This document shows positions 8,729 to 18,128 of a stretch of DNA of 64,000 bases, one piece after another; within the stretch, counting starts at the first letter, position 1; each line of letters starts with the position of its first letter. The translations under genes were made by a program, and so were the position numbers. A model generated the notes under the pieces. The model was not told where the DNA came from. It saw only the letters and a program-made list of their open reading frames with translations, and did no database searches. The DNA lies in assembly GCA_900544985.1 (NCBI GenBank), contig UQXK01000001.1, positions 69,861 to 133,860 of the forward strand. Direction: 5' to 3'. This DNA is from an uncultured Eubacteriales bacterium (GTDB lineage Bacteria > Bacillota > Clostridia > Oscillospirales > CAG-272).

Positions 8729-11130
8729 GTTATGAAAGAGCAAGAGGGGAGCGCGGCTTTTCCAAAAACCGCGAAAAGCTGTATTCACAGAAAAGCGGGG
8801 TATTATCGATAGAAGAAGAGAGCTTTGGCGGCTCGGTTTTCGGAAATTTTATTCCCCAAAGTAATAAGAGTTATTCTTCTCTTGTCATGAATATGCAAAA
8901 CGAGGGGACCTCTCTCTGCACGAGAAATAAAACGCAAAAGCTGAACTTCACAAAAACACTTGAATCGCCTGTGATGCTTACGAATTTTCTCCACGCGTGC
9001 CGCGCCGAAAATCTCGGAGTTTTGCAGGGAGACGTCCTTATTTCCGATATTTATTCCGATTCGGGAGAATATGACGGCGCGCTCTTGGAATGTGTTTTCC
9101 ATGATCCTGCGGAATCTCTCGACGACCCGTATCTCGTCATGGACCCGCTTATATCCTTTTCTTCGAAATTTGCGGTAGATAACTATATATTGAGGATATT
9201 TTCTGATGAGGGACTTTTTCCGTCGGTCACGGTAAGCCGTTCCAACATCCAGACGGTATATAACGGCAAACCGGAGGTAAAAACAAATTCAAGCGGAAAA
9301 AAGTATGCCGATGCAGAGTTTTCCGTGAGCAACAACACTTCGGATTATAATATATTGTTTTCTTTCGAAAAACCGTCGGAAGATATTTACAACGCGAGCT
9401 TCAAATTCCGTATTATGCTGTTGTCTAAAACCGAAATATCGGCGGCAGAACTTGAAAATTCAAAAATCAACGATATTGATTTTTCGTCCGAAAAGGGGAG
9501 TGTAAATGTCGCCGTCACCATTCCCGACGGGGAGAATGGCTCGGAATGTTTTTATGACGGGAAGTATGTTTTTACAAGGGGAAAAAATCTTGTCGTGTTC
9601 GACACGGATAAAGAGATCACGGAAGTAAAATGTTCCGATATCCCGAATTTGAAAAGCAAAACAATCCATATAGAAGGCAGATTTTTGACACTGTTCGAAA
9701 ACGGCGAGATGTACACTTTCTCCGACGATGTTTCAAATAAGGAGGTCTGCAAGAGTGAAATCTATATCCCCACGCTTTACTCCGTTACAAACGGAACGAA
9801 CGGGAAAGCCACCGCTGTCGAGCAGATGAATATTCTCACGGAGTATTTTTATATACGTTTGGGGTCATCTTCGATAGGCACGTATGAATTGCCGAAAAAT
9901 CTTTTTGTCGACGGCGATTATATAAAGGCGTATGACCCTAAGACGAACAAAGAGCTTGAAAATTCGAACGTAAATCTTTCGGTAGAGCCGTATTCCGACG
10001 GCGGCGGAAAGATACAGACGAACGCGCAGATGCTGGGGCTTCTTGTAAGACTGCGTTTGAAAAAAGACGAGACAGGATTCTTTACGGATTTTGATGCCGT
10101 GGAACGGTACAGAAAGATATTTTTTTCCTCTTTCGGGAATACTCCTTTTCCGTCTGCAATATCGGGGGAAGATAATCTTATCTGTTTTGGCGGAGAGAAC
10201 GAAAAGGACATCGGCGTTTTCAGAATAAATGAAAAAATGTATATAAAGCCATGTGACGTGCTTATCGTCGAAAACAACGAAAAGGTGACTTCCGTCATAA
10301 AATATACAGATGAATATCTTGTGTTTTCTCCGCATTACATAAGGAAACTTACGCTTTCGGAAAACGGCGGAGAGGAGAACAGATTTTCATACTCCTTTGA
10401 AAATTTCAAATACGATATAGGCTGCGATTCGCCTAAGAGCGTCGCCCTTGCGGACGACAGGATAATATATCTGAATTCCGCAATGGGAATCTTTTGCATA
10501 GACCGCTTCGGTTTTTCCCAACGTGATATGAGCAGAAAAGTCTCCCTCAATATAGAGCCGGGAGAGTACGGACTTTTCTCTCATTCCGATACAGAGCTTC
10601 AAAATGCGGAAGCGGTATTTTGCGACAACAAATATTTTCTGAGAGTGGGCGGCGATTTTTATGTCTGGGATTTTCTGTATTCCGCGCCCAAGCTTTCGGG
10701 CGGCACGGAAGAATCCGAAAGAGAGATGAAATGGTTTCTGTTCTCCGATATGGAGTGCAAAAATATATTCGGCAAGAGCGGAAAGACCTTCTTTTTCGAG
10801 GACAAGAGCGGAGGGATATCGTGCTACAAAAGCGGAGTGTCTATTCTCTCCGAAACGGAGACCGTCTATAAAAGCAGGGAATATTCTTTTTCGGATTTTG
10901 ACGGAGCGCTTGTGGTAAAACTTTCGGTTTTTGCGGATATAAAGGATAAATGCACTGTAAAATTCTTTTTTGACGGAGAGCTTTCTCCTTGCGAATACGG
11001 GATATTTAAAAACGGTTCTGCCGTATATGCGTTAAAACCCGAAAAGAAACGGTGCGGAAAATTTTCTTTTTCCGTTTCTTCAAATTCCGCGTTTCGCCTT
11101 TGCGGATACAAAATCGAGTATATTATATAA
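8725..11130 (+). CDS. Large beta-rich structural protein, tail-nozzle-like (P22 gp10 position)
   Basis: The 801-residue protein is the last gene of the cassette. It is rich in short beta-strand patterns with repeated Tyr/Phe/Ser/Gly turns, as in propeller-like phage proteins. Segments such as YFLRVGGDFYVWDF and KWFLFSDMECKNIFGKSG near residues 633-695 resemble repeated WD-like or nozzle blades. There is no signal peptide and no transmembrane segment. In P22 the gene after adaptor gp4 encodes nozzle gp10 (472 residues), so this is a larger counterpart at the same position. A receptor-binding or tail-spike role is an alternative. The frame is intact. Confidence 0.5.
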   Translation: MSYERARGERGFSKNREKLYSQKSGVLSIEEESFGGSVFGNFIPQSNKSYSSLVMNMQNEGTSLCTRNKTQKLNFTKTLESPVMLTNFLHACRAENLGVLQGDVLISDIYSDSGEYDGALLECVFHDPAESLDDPYLVMDPLISFSSKFAVDNYILRIFSDEGLFPSVTVSRSNIQTVYNGKPEVKTNSSGKKYADAEFSVSNNTSDYNILFSFEKPSEDIYNASFKFRIMLLSKTEISAAELENSKINDIDFSSEKGSVNVAVTIPDGENGSECFYDGKYVFTRGKNLVVFDTDKEITEVKCSDIPNLKSKTIHIEGRFLTLFENGEMYTFSDDVSNKEVCKSEIYIPTLYSVTNGTNGKATAVEQMNILTEYFYIRLGSSSIGTYELPKNLFVDGDYIKAYDPKTNKELENSNVNLSVEPYSDGGGKIQTNAQMLGLLVRLRLKKDETGFFTDFDAVERYRKIFFSSFGNTPFPSAISGEDNLICFGGENEKDIGVFRINEKMYIKPCDVLIVENNEKVTSVIKYTDEYLVFSPHYIRKLTLSENGGEENRFSYSFENFKYDIGCDSPKSVALADDRIIYLNSAMGIFCIDRFGFSQRDMSRKVSLNIEPGEYGLFSHSDTELQNAEAVFCDNKYFLRVGGDFYVWDFLYSAPKLSGGTEESEREMKWFLFSDMECKNIFGKSGKTFFFEDKSGGISCYKSGVSILSETETVYKSREYSFSDFDGALVVKLSVFADIKDKCTVKFFFDGELSPCEYGIFKNGSAVYALKPEKKRCGKFSFSVSSNSAFRLCGYKIEYII

Positions 11131-11256
11131 TTGTATAACGTCTTGATTTTTGATGTGATGTACGGCGTTTTTACGATTTTGATTAAAACCGGCAATGTTA
11201 TTTTCGGCGGGAAATGATTTATAAAAACAGAAGAGTAATTTAAAATCGGATATAAG

Positions 11257-11303
11257 AAAAGACCTCGTGCCGTTTGCTTTGAAGCTTTCGGCGGAGGTCT
11301 TTT
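11257..11303. terminator. Bidirectional terminator closing the cassette and pcrA
   Basis: The arms aaaagacctc (11257-11266) and gaggtctttt (11294-11303) pair, with inner gccg/cggc pairing, and both edges carry A or T runs. It lies between the convergent nozzle-like gene and pcrA. Confidence 0.85.
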
Positions 11304-11308
11304 TGAAT

Positions 11309-13705
11309 TTATATTTTTGTAAGCTTTGCGTATGTTGCCATGAGTTTTTTTGTGCCGACGTTGTCGAATGCAACTTCGTAAAGTATATCGGCGCCCATGG
11401 CTTTGGCGGAAAGAACTGTTCCTTCGCCGAACGTTATATGTTTTACTCTGTCTCCCTGGGAGAATGTTGTGCCGGAAGAACGCGTTTTTCCTACGTTGCT
11501 CGAAATAGCACTGCGCGAGAAGAGCTCGTCGGATATGCGTATCTTCTTTGTCTTTTCGCCGAATTCGGTTCTGAATTTCGGCTTTTCTTTAACGGCTTCT
11601 TCATTTTTGTATTCCGCGTCGATTTCGCCTATAAATCTCGACGGGGGATTGAACATCGTTCTTCCGTAGAAGAGGCGCTCTCTTGTATGTAGAATAAACA
11701 GTTTGTCTTTTGCACGCGTTATTGCGACGTATGCAAGTCTTCTTTCCTCTTCCAGCTCTTCGGGAATTGCAACGGAACGGGAGCCGGGGAATATCTCCTC
11801 TTCCATTCCGGGTAAGAATACGACGGGGAATTCAAGACCCTTTGCGCTGTGGATCGTCATGAGAACTACGGCGTCTGCATTTTCGTCGTAATTGTCCACA
11901 TCGGAAACAAGCGCTATATCTTCAAGGAAGCTTTCGAGAGTGGCGTTCTCGTTGTTCTTTTCATACTCTGCGGCATAGGAGATAAGCTCCTCTACGTTTT
12001 CGCGTCTTTCGGAGGATTCTCCGTTTTCTTCCGCCGCTTTTAACATTTCGCCGTATCCGGAAAGCTCTATCGTTTTTTCTACGAGTTTTGCAAGACCTTC
12101 GGTCTGAGCTATTTTTTGCAGTCCTCTTATGAGGTATACAAAGAAGGAAAACTTGCTCGCGGATTTCGATATCGCCATGTGAGAAGCGGCGTTTTCCATT
12201 ACGGAGAACATACTTTTCTGTTCGTTTTCGGCTATTATCTCTACCTGGGACATCGTAGCCTCGCCGATCTTTCTTTTCGGCTCGTTTATTATTCTGCGCA
12301 GACGCAGATTATCGTTTTCATTCAAAACGACGCAAAGGTATGCGATTATATCTTTTACCTCTTTGCGCTCGAAGAAGCGAAGCCCGCCGAGAAGTCTGTA
12401 CGGAACGCCGCTTTTGGCGAAAACACTTTCGAGAGAGCTTGACTGCGCATTTACTCTGTAAAGTACGGCAAAATCTCCGAAACGGCGTTTTTCTCTTACG
12501 ACAAGCTCCATTATCTTGTTTATGATGAATTTTGCTTCTTCCGTCTGGTTGTCGACTTTTTTTACCGTTATGGCATCGCCTTTTCCGCGGGTAGAGCGAA
12601 GCTCTTTTCCGCGTCTGCCGAAATTGTGGCGTATTACCGCGTTTGCCGCTCCGAGAATGTTTTCCGTCGAGCGGTAGTTTTCTTCGAGTTTTATTATCTT
12701 TGCGTTCTGTATTTTCTCATCGAACGTGAGAATGTTTTCCACTGTCGCGCCGCGGAATTTATAAATGCTCTGGTCGTCGTCGCCGACAGCCATGAGATTG
12801 CCGTATCCGTCGGAAAGAAGCTTTGCGAGTTCGAACTGCGCAAAGTTCGTATCCTGAAATTCATCGACAAGGACGTATTTGAATTTTCTCTGATAGTAAG
12901 AGCGGACTTCTTCATTGTTTTGAAGAAGAAGGACTGTTTTCATTATTATATCGTCGAAATCGACCGCGCCGGCTTCTTTCAGTTTTGACTGATACATCGT
13001 ATAAAGTGAGGATATCAGCTGATTTTTAAAATCGTTTGCCGATACGGAGCTGTCGAAATCGACGGGATTTATAAGCTTGTCTTTTGCGCGGCTTATAGCG
13101 GAGAGGATGGTTTTGTACGAAAGAGTCTTTTCATCTATATTGAGCTGCTTCATGCACTCGTTTACAAGCTTCTTCGAATCGTCCGAATCGTATATCGTGA
13201 ACGATTTCGGAAGTCCCGCGCTTTCGCTGTTTGCGCGCAATATTCGAAGGCACATCGAGTGGAACGTGCCGCACCATATATCGTTTGCGGATTCTTCGCC
13301 CACGAGCTTTTGCAGACGTGTCTTCATTTCGTTTGCGGCTTTGTTCGTGAATGTTATCGCGAGGATCTGCCACGGCGCGCAATTATCTACGGCAAAACGG
13401 GAGAGTACCTCATCGTCCGTTTCATCTTCTTTTAAAAGATTTTCGGTATTTATCACTTCGTCCTCGGAAATGTCCGACGGAACAAGTGAAGAGAAGTATG
13501 CGTCTCCGTATTTCAATATGTATGCTATCCTGTTAACAAGAAGCGTTGTCTTTCCGGTGCCTGCTCCGGCGAGTACAAGCAAAGGTCCTTTTACAGTAAA
13601 CACGGATTTTCTCTGCATTTCATTTAAAAATCCGTATTTTTTGTCGAAAAGCGCTCTTTTTGCTTCAAGATATCGTTCGACAAGTTCGTCGTTTTTCGTG
13701 GACAT
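11309..13705 (-). CDS. pcrA: ATP-dependent DNA helicase PcrA/UvrD
   Basis: This 798-residue superfamily 1A helicase has all UvrD motifs: Q motif LNEMQRKSV, Walker A AGAGTGKTTLL (about 46-56), ITFTNKAANEM (Ia), VDEFQDTN (II), GDDDQSIYKFRGA (III), ENYRS (IV), TIHSAKGLEFPVVFLPG (V) and VAITRAKDKLF (VI). The C-terminus ends with the PcrA-type Tudor-like domain (GDRVKHITFGEGTVL), which contacts RNA polymerase. PcrA unwinds DNA 3'-5' in nucleotide excision repair and clears replication-transcription conflicts. It is slightly longer than typical PcrA, mostly in an inserted acidic segment near residue 75-100. A TGA-TATAAT-type -10 lies on the minus strand at 13957-13962. Confidence 0.95.
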   Translation of the reverse strand: MSTKNDELVERYLEAKRALFDKKYGFLNEMQRKSVFTVKGPLLVLAGAGTGKTTLLVNRIAYILKYGDAYFSSLVPSDISEDEVINTENLLKEDETDDEVLSRFAVDNCAPWQILAITFTNKAANEMKTRLQKLVGEESANDIWCGTFHSMCLRILRANSESAGLPKSFTIYDSDDSKKLVNECMKQLNIDEKTLSYKTILSAISRAKDKLINPVDFDSSVSANDFKNQLISSLYTMYQSKLKEAGAVDFDDIIMKTVLLLQNNEEVRSYYQRKFKYVLVDEFQDTNFAQFELAKLLSDGYGNLMAVGDDDQSIYKFRGATVENILTFDEKIQNAKIIKLEENYRSTENILGAANAVIRHNFGRRGKELRSTRGKGDAITVKKVDNQTEEAKFIINKIMELVVREKRRFGDFAVLYRVNAQSSSLESVFAKSGVPYRLLGGLRFFERKEVKDIIAYLCVVLNENDNLRLRRIINEPKRKIGEATMSQVEIIAENEQKSMFSVMENAASHMAISKSASKFSFFVYLIRGLQKIAQTEGLAKLVEKTIELSGYGEMLKAAEENGESSERRENVEELISYAAEYEKNNENATLESFLEDIALVSDVDNYDENADAVVLMTIHSAKGLEFPVVFLPGMEEEIFPGSRSVAIPEELEEERRLAYVAITRAKDKLFILHTRERLFYGRTMFNPPSRFIGEIDAEYKNEEAVKEKPKFRTEFGEKTKKIRISDELFSRSAISSNVGKTRSSGTTFSQGDRVKHITFGEGTVLSAKAMGADILYEVAFDNVGTKKLMATYAKLTKI

Positions 13706-14232
13706 GTTGTTTATACCATCCTTTCAAGCTTATAAATGCTATGTGAAATTTCAAATAATATATAAATTTTTAATCAAGCGGCAGGATCTGGAAATAACAT
13801 TTGCGCGACTTGATTTGTTTTTACGGAAGTCTTTTTGACAATATAAATCTGTGCCGTACAAAGATATTTTCATGAATTTAAAGAAAATCCGTATCCTTTC
13901 GGCGCTTTGTTCTTTGTTCTCATAATGCAGAGCGAAAACAAGCCGTTTACAGAGTCATTATATCATATTTTGGTTCATATTTCTACCTTTATTTTTCTTT
14001 TTTTCTTAAAAAATAATAAAATAAAAAAGTTTTTGCTTCATTTTTAGATAAATATGATGTTGTGTTTCGTTTTTTGATAAAAAAGAGCGTATCGGATCAA
14101 AGTCCGGCGTTTTGTCAAAATTCTACATAAACCGTCTGCATTTTTTATTTAACCTTAAAATAAAAAGATATTGTTTTATTTTTTTCTATATGCTATTATT
14201 ATAATATAACTTGATCTATCGGAGGCATAGTT
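13706..14232. other. Divergent intergenic region, AT-rich
   Basis: These 527 bases separate the divergent pcrA and carboxypeptidase genes. I see the pcrA ribosome binding site (AAAGGA), an extended -10 (TATAAT) on the minus strand at 13957-13962, and a weaker TATAAT on the plus strand at 14200-14205 without a well-spaced -35. Nothing else is supported. Confidence 0.5.
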
Positions 14233-15411
14233 TTGAATAACGGTCAGAATTACAACTCATACGGATCGGGCGCAAACAACGTTCCAAACAAAAACGGAGG
14301 CCGCCCGCCGAAAAAGAAATTCAGATTTCACCCGAACAAAGACGGAATAATGGCTCTTCTCGTGCTTTTTTTGGTGGTAATACTTATAATAACGATAATA
14401 GTGTGCTGCGCGAAAGCGATTTCGGACGCGGTAAGAAAGAATAAGGGCGGAACTACTACGTCGCCGTCGACTGCGATCTCGACGCCTATCACAACAACGC
14501 CGCCGGAGACCACCGGGGATATTACAACAACAGCTCCCTTTTCCACTACGGCGCCGCCGAAAGGTGCATGGAACGAGAATTACGTTATAAAACCCATGTC
14601 CTCGGAGCTTATACATGAGGGCGACCTTGTCCTTGTAAATTATGCAAATGAATATACTTTCCCGAACTCCATGAAAAAGAGCATAGTGGATATGTGGGGA
14701 CAGAGCGGATACAGCAGTATATATGTTCTGGGAAATAAGGCGGCAAGCGCCACCATGCCCGAATATAAAGTTATGCTGAGCAAGAACATAATATCACCTC
14801 TTGTTTCAATGTTGGAAGCTATGAAGAGAGCGAATCCCGATACACTTTCGGGAGGGGACAAGTTCCTTCTCTCCTCGGGATACAGAACGTATGAATATCA
14901 GCAGCTTCTTTATTCCGCTGCCGTAAACAGAGGGGAAGAGGGATATTCACAGAAAGCCGGTTTCAGCGAACATCATACTGGACTTGTGTTTGACTTGAAG
15001 ATATTCACCGCAGAGAAGGCAACAGTAGACCTTCGCTCGGCAGAGCAGGACTGGATAACCGAAAACTGCGCAAATTACGGTTTTATTCTCCGCTATGACG
15101 AGAGCAAGACAGATATTACGAAGATTCTCGGCGAATCATGGCATTTCAGGTATGTGGGCGTTCCTCATGCGAAATATATGACGGAACATAACCTCTGCCT
15201 TGAAGAGTATGTAGATATGTTGAGAGAATCTCATACATACGGCAGAAAAGAACCTCTTAATTTCTCGTATGACGGAAAGAGCTATACTGTTTACTTTGTT
15301 CCCGCGGATACGCAGACGGGCACGACATCTCTTCCTGTTCCAAGCAATTCCGAAAGCTACACTGTTTCGGGAAATAACGTGGACGGATTTATAGTCACTG
15401 TTACAAAATAA
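14233..15411 (+). CDS. Membrane-anchored D-Ala-D-Ala carboxypeptidase, VanY/M15B type
   Basis: The start is TTG at 14233, seven bases after GGAGG. The 392-residue protein has a short Asn/Gly-rich cytoplasmic head, one transmembrane helix (about 38-62), a Thr/Pro-rich linker (about 75-115) and a peptidase M15B domain. The zinc-site motifs are EHHTGLVFD (residues 246-254, His248 and Asp254 as likely ligands) and SWHFRY with His304. Such enzymes trim the terminal D-Ala from peptidoglycan stem peptides outside the membrane. About 70 residues after the catalytic domain may form a small extra beta domain. It is monocistronic with its own terminator. Not a resistance cluster: no vanHAX-like genes are near. 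Confidence 0.88.
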   Translation: MNNGQNYNSYGSGANNVPNKNGGRPPKKKFRFHPNKDGIMALLVLFLVVILIITIIVCCAKAISDAVRKNKGGTTTSPSTAISTPITTTPPETTGDITTTAPFSTTAPPKGAWNENYVIKPMSSELIHEGDLVLVNYANEYTFPNSMKKSIVDMWGQSGYSSIYVLGNKAASATMPEYKVMLSKNIISPLVSMLEAMKRANPDTLSGGDKFLLSSGYRTYEYQQLLYSAAVNRGEEGYSQKAGFSEHHTGLVFDLKIFTAEKATVDLRSAEQDWITENCANYGFILRYDESKTDITKILGESWHFRYVGVPHAKYMTEHNLCLEEYVDMLRESHTYGRKEPLNFSYDGKSYTVYFVPADTQTGTTSLPVPSNSESYTVSGNNVDGFIVTVTK

Positions 15412-15420
15412 AAATCCAAT

Positions 15421-15450
15421 ACAAAAATCCCGGTTTTCCGGGATTTTTGT
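15421..15450 (+). terminator. Intrinsic terminator
   Basis: acaaaaatcccgg (15421-15433) pairs perfectly with 15438-15450 around a TTTT loop, 10 bases after the carboxypeptidase stop. Confidence 0.9.
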
Positions 15451-15844
15451 ATATACGTTTTACGGGCGCAAAATTATTTTGCAGTATGGATAATTTTTGC
15501 CGCAAATGTTCTCGCTTTCATCGGAGCGGGAAACACAGTAAATTTTCGACGGCGTGATTCGCCAAAAAAATCACGGGCGGGAAAAAACTTGTCTTTTCAA
15601 ACGTTGCGGCGCGATAACATGATAAAATGAGATTTCGCGCTTTTTTGATTTAAATATAAGATTTGCTTTTTTGAAAGCGGGAATAATAATATTCTTTTTG
15701 CGGAAAAAAGTGCGGCTTTGCTCTTTTTGAACTGATGAATAATATTGGTTGCGAATGATATTATTTATTTGTATAAAATTCATATTTTGCTTTTGTAAAG
15801 CCGCATTTTTGAATGTGGGATTTTTGAAAGGGGAGAAAAACGGT
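15451..15844 (+). other. Intergenic region upstream of the Gp37-like gene
   Basis: About 390 bases without a supported gene. A nine-base inverted pair, tgcggcttt (15711-15719) and aaagccgca (15797-15805), could fold the leader just upstream of the GAAAGGGGAG ribosome binding site. No clear promoter is seen. Confidence 0.4.
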
Positions 15845-16561
15845 ATGATGACGTCGTGGAATCCGTGGCACGGCTGCCGCAAAATAAGCGCAGGATGTCA
15901 GAACTGCTATGTTTACAGCAGGGATTCGGAATTCGAAAAAGATTCTTCCGTGGTCCTGAAAAATGCGGATTTCGATCTGCCTGTCCTTTTGAAGCGCGAC
16001 GGGACGTATAAGCTCTGTCCCGAAAGCGGATTTGTCGCAACCTGCCTTACGTCGGACTTTTTTATAGAGGAGGCGGACAGTTGGCGCGACGAATGCTGGG
16101 CTATGATGAAAAAGCGGTTTGACCTCGATTTTTTTATAATCACAAAGAGAATATGCCGTTTTGACAAATGCATACCCTCGGACTGGGGAGACGGATATCC
16201 GAATGTGATAATCGGATGCACCGTCGAAAACGACGAGCAGGCGAAGATAAGACTTCCGATATTTCTTAAATCGAAGATAAAAAATAAAGTGATAGTCTGC
16301 GCTCCGCTTATTTCGGATATAGATCTTTCGCTGTATCTTGATCCTTCGATAAGCGAGGTGAGCGTTGGCGGCGAATCGGGAAAGAATGCGCGCGTTTGCG
16401 ATTTTTCGTGGGTGCTTAATATAAAGAGGCAGTGCGACAGCGCGGGAGTACGTTTTACGTTTCATCAGACCGGAGCTCTTTTGAAAAAGGACGGCGTACT
16501 GTACCGTATACCGAGAAACAAACAGCACTCCCAGGCAAAGAAAGCGGGACTTGACACATAA
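15845..16561 (+). CDS. Phage Gp37/Gp68-like (DUF5131) Cys-cluster protein
   Basis: The ATG at 15845 follows AAAGGGGAG; a longer open frame upstream lacks a site. The 238-residue protein starts MMTSWNPWHGC and carries GCRKISAGCQNCY, the CxnCxxC cluster typical of the Gp37/Gp68 family (PF07505), whose members look like radical-SAM relatives. Later conserved blocks are FIITKR, NVIIGCTVEN, and SVGGESGKNAR, then FHQTG. The family occurs in phages and as single chromosomal genes; its reaction is unknown. It stands alone, 4.7 kb downstream of the head cassette, with unrelated genes between, so linkage to the phage genes is not shown. Confidence 0.82.
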   Translation: MMTSWNPWHGCRKISAGCQNCYVYSRDSEFEKDSSVVLKNADFDLPVLLKRDGTYKLCPESGFVATCLTSDFFIEEADSWRDECWAMMKKRFDLDFFIITKRICRFDKCIPSDWGDGYPNVIIGCTVENDEQAKIRLPIFLKSKIKNKVIVCAPLISDIDLSLYLDPSISEVSVGGESGKNARVCDFSWVLNIKRQCDSAGVRFTFHQTGALLKKDGVLYRIPRNKQHSQAKKAGLDT

Positions 16562-16562
16562 C

Positions 16563-16590
16563 AAAAAGCGCTTGAAATCAAGCGCTTTTT
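16563..16590. terminator. Bidirectional terminator
   Basis: aaaaagcgcttg (16563-16574) pairs perfectly with 16579-16590 around an AAAT loop, between convergent genes. Confidence 0.9.
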
Positions 16591-16773
16591 TATATTATAC
16601 ATTTTTATTATTTTAAAATTCACGAAAAGCACGATAATGAAGCTTTGTCATGTTTTGACGATTGCATTCTGCCGAAAATGCGTTTTGTTTATTCGCGGAT
16701 TAAGATTATCACTGCCACCGAAAAGTTCGGTATAACCGAAAAGGCAAGGGGATTTGCGGCAGGATTATTGAGA

Positions 16774-17940
16774 TCATATGTATACCGAATCGAGGTTTAC
16801 GACGGTGTAGTAATTCGGGTCTATCGATTTTACTATCAGGTCGATATCGTCAAGAATTTCCTGCTCGCCCTTTTTTATGTCGCCGGGGATTGCAGCGTCG
16901 AATATAACGTTCGTATGAGTGGGTCCCGTCACCATTCTGAAATCATGTATCGTTATTCGCTTGTCTATGCATTTTACAAGCTCTGCCACTTTTTCCCTTG
17001 TTTTAGAGGTCACTTCGTCGTCAGTCACTATCGGGTCCATGTGTATGACCGCGTCGCAGTTCAGTTCTTCGCGCAAGTCTCTTTCTATGTTGTCTATCAT
17101 ATCGTGCGTTTCTATAAGGTCTGCCGAAGCGCTCACTTCCGCGTGAAGGGATATCATCTTTCTTCCGGGACCGTAATCGTGTACTATAAGGTCGTGTATT
17201 CCGAGAATTCCGGTATGGGACATAACGATGCCTTCTATTTCATTTATAAGCTCTTCGCCGGGAGGCGTGCCGAGAAGCGGGTCCACCGTTTCTTTTGCGG
17301 CGCGTATACCTGAAAAGAGTATGAACGACGCGACGACAAGTCCGCAATACGCGTCTATATTTACATTGAAGAAGTGAGATATCAAAAGGCATATAAGTAC
17401 CGTCGCCGTCGCGATACAGTCCGAAAGGCTGTCTACCGCCGTCGCCTTCATTGCGGCGGAGGATATCTTCTTTCCGACGGAGAAATTATAAAACGCCATG
17501 TATGCTTTTACTATGACGGACGCCACAAGTATCGAAACTATCAGAATGCTAAACTTTACTTCTTCGGGGGCGAATATCTTTTCGGCAGAGGTCTTTCCGA
17601 GTTCGAATCCGACAAGTATTATGAGCATGGAAACGATAAGCCCCGATATATATTCTATTCTTCCGTGACCGAACGGGTGCCCGCGGTCGGGCTTCTTTTC
17701 CGACATACGGAAACCGAGAAGCGTTATAACGGAAGAGCCCGCGTCGGATAAGTTATTAAACGCGTCCGCCGTTACGGATATTGCGCCGCTCACCGCGCCC
17801 GCGATGAGCTTTGCAAAGAACAGCAAGACGTTCAGAAGTATTCCCACAATGCTGCAAAGCGTTCCGTATGCTCCGCGGACACTGCTCGATTCTGTATTAT
17901 CTCGGTCTTTGACAAATATTTTCGATAAAAGTGTTATCAT
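16774..17940 (-). CDS. Cation diffusion facilitator (CDF) efflux transporter
   Basis: The start is the ATG at 17940, directly preceded by CGGAGGA; the frame extends further upstream without a site. The 388-residue protein has six predicted helices over the first 220 residues. The metal site is visible as SVTADAFNNLSDAGSS (HxxxD replaced by FNNLSD) in helix 2, and TAVDSLSDCIAT in helix 5, with DRGHPFGHGRIEYISG between them. The NxxxD/DxxxD-like pattern points to the MntE/Mn or Fe branch rather than the Zn branch, which has HxxxD. The cytoplasmic C-terminal ferredoxin-like domain (VHMDPIV, about 304-310) follows. A further 75-residue C-terminal extension is present. Metal specificity is inferred only. 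Confidence 0.88.
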   Translation of the reverse strand: MITLLSKIFVKDRDNTESSSVRGAYGTLCSIVGILLNVLLFFAKLIAGAVSGAISVTADAFNNLSDAGSSVITLLGFRMSEKKPDRGHPFGHGRIEYISGLIVSMLIILVGFELGKTSAEKIFAPEEVKFSILIVSILVASVIVKAYMAFYNFSVGKKISSAAMKATAVDSLSDCIATATVLICLLISHFFNVNIDAYCGLVVASFILFSGIRAAKETVDPLLGTPPGEELINEIEGIVMSHTGILGIHDLIVHDYGPGRKMISLHAEVSASADLIETHDMIDNIERDLREELNCDAVIHMDPIVTDDEVTSKTREKVAELVKCIDKRITIHDFRMVTGPTHTNVIFDAAIPGDIKKGEQEILDDIDLIVKSIDPNYYTVVNLDSVYI

Positions 17941-18128
17941 TGTTCCTCCGAATCTGTTTTTTGCAAAAACACGGCGCAAAGGCGCAAAGCAGATTTTTTT
18001 GCTGTTTTAATCGCGGCGAAGCGCCTGATATATTCCGTCATATATTTACGCATTAAAGCAAATGACGTGGGTTCAGGGTGAGCTTGCCGTTTGAAGATAA
18101 ATATAGCACAAAAGAGATTCAATATCAA
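17941..18128 (-). promoter_or_regulatory. Promoter and structured leader of the CDF gene
   Basis: On the minus strand a TTGATA -35 (18123-18128) and TATATT -10 (18100-18105) are 17 bp apart, with an extended TGC. The transcript would carry about 150 nt of leader before the ATG. In it cctga pairs with a later tcagg, and cgtcat with atgacg, giving nested stems. A further aatctg/cagatt pairing near the start codon encloses GC-rich hairpins. It does not match the NiCo or Mn (yybP-ykoY) riboswitch cores I know. A metal-sensing leader is speculative. Confidence 0.4.

Noticed and set aside
1775..11308. Complete integrated prophage with att sites
   Set aside because: No integrase, repressor or obvious flanking direct repeat was found; only the head module is present.
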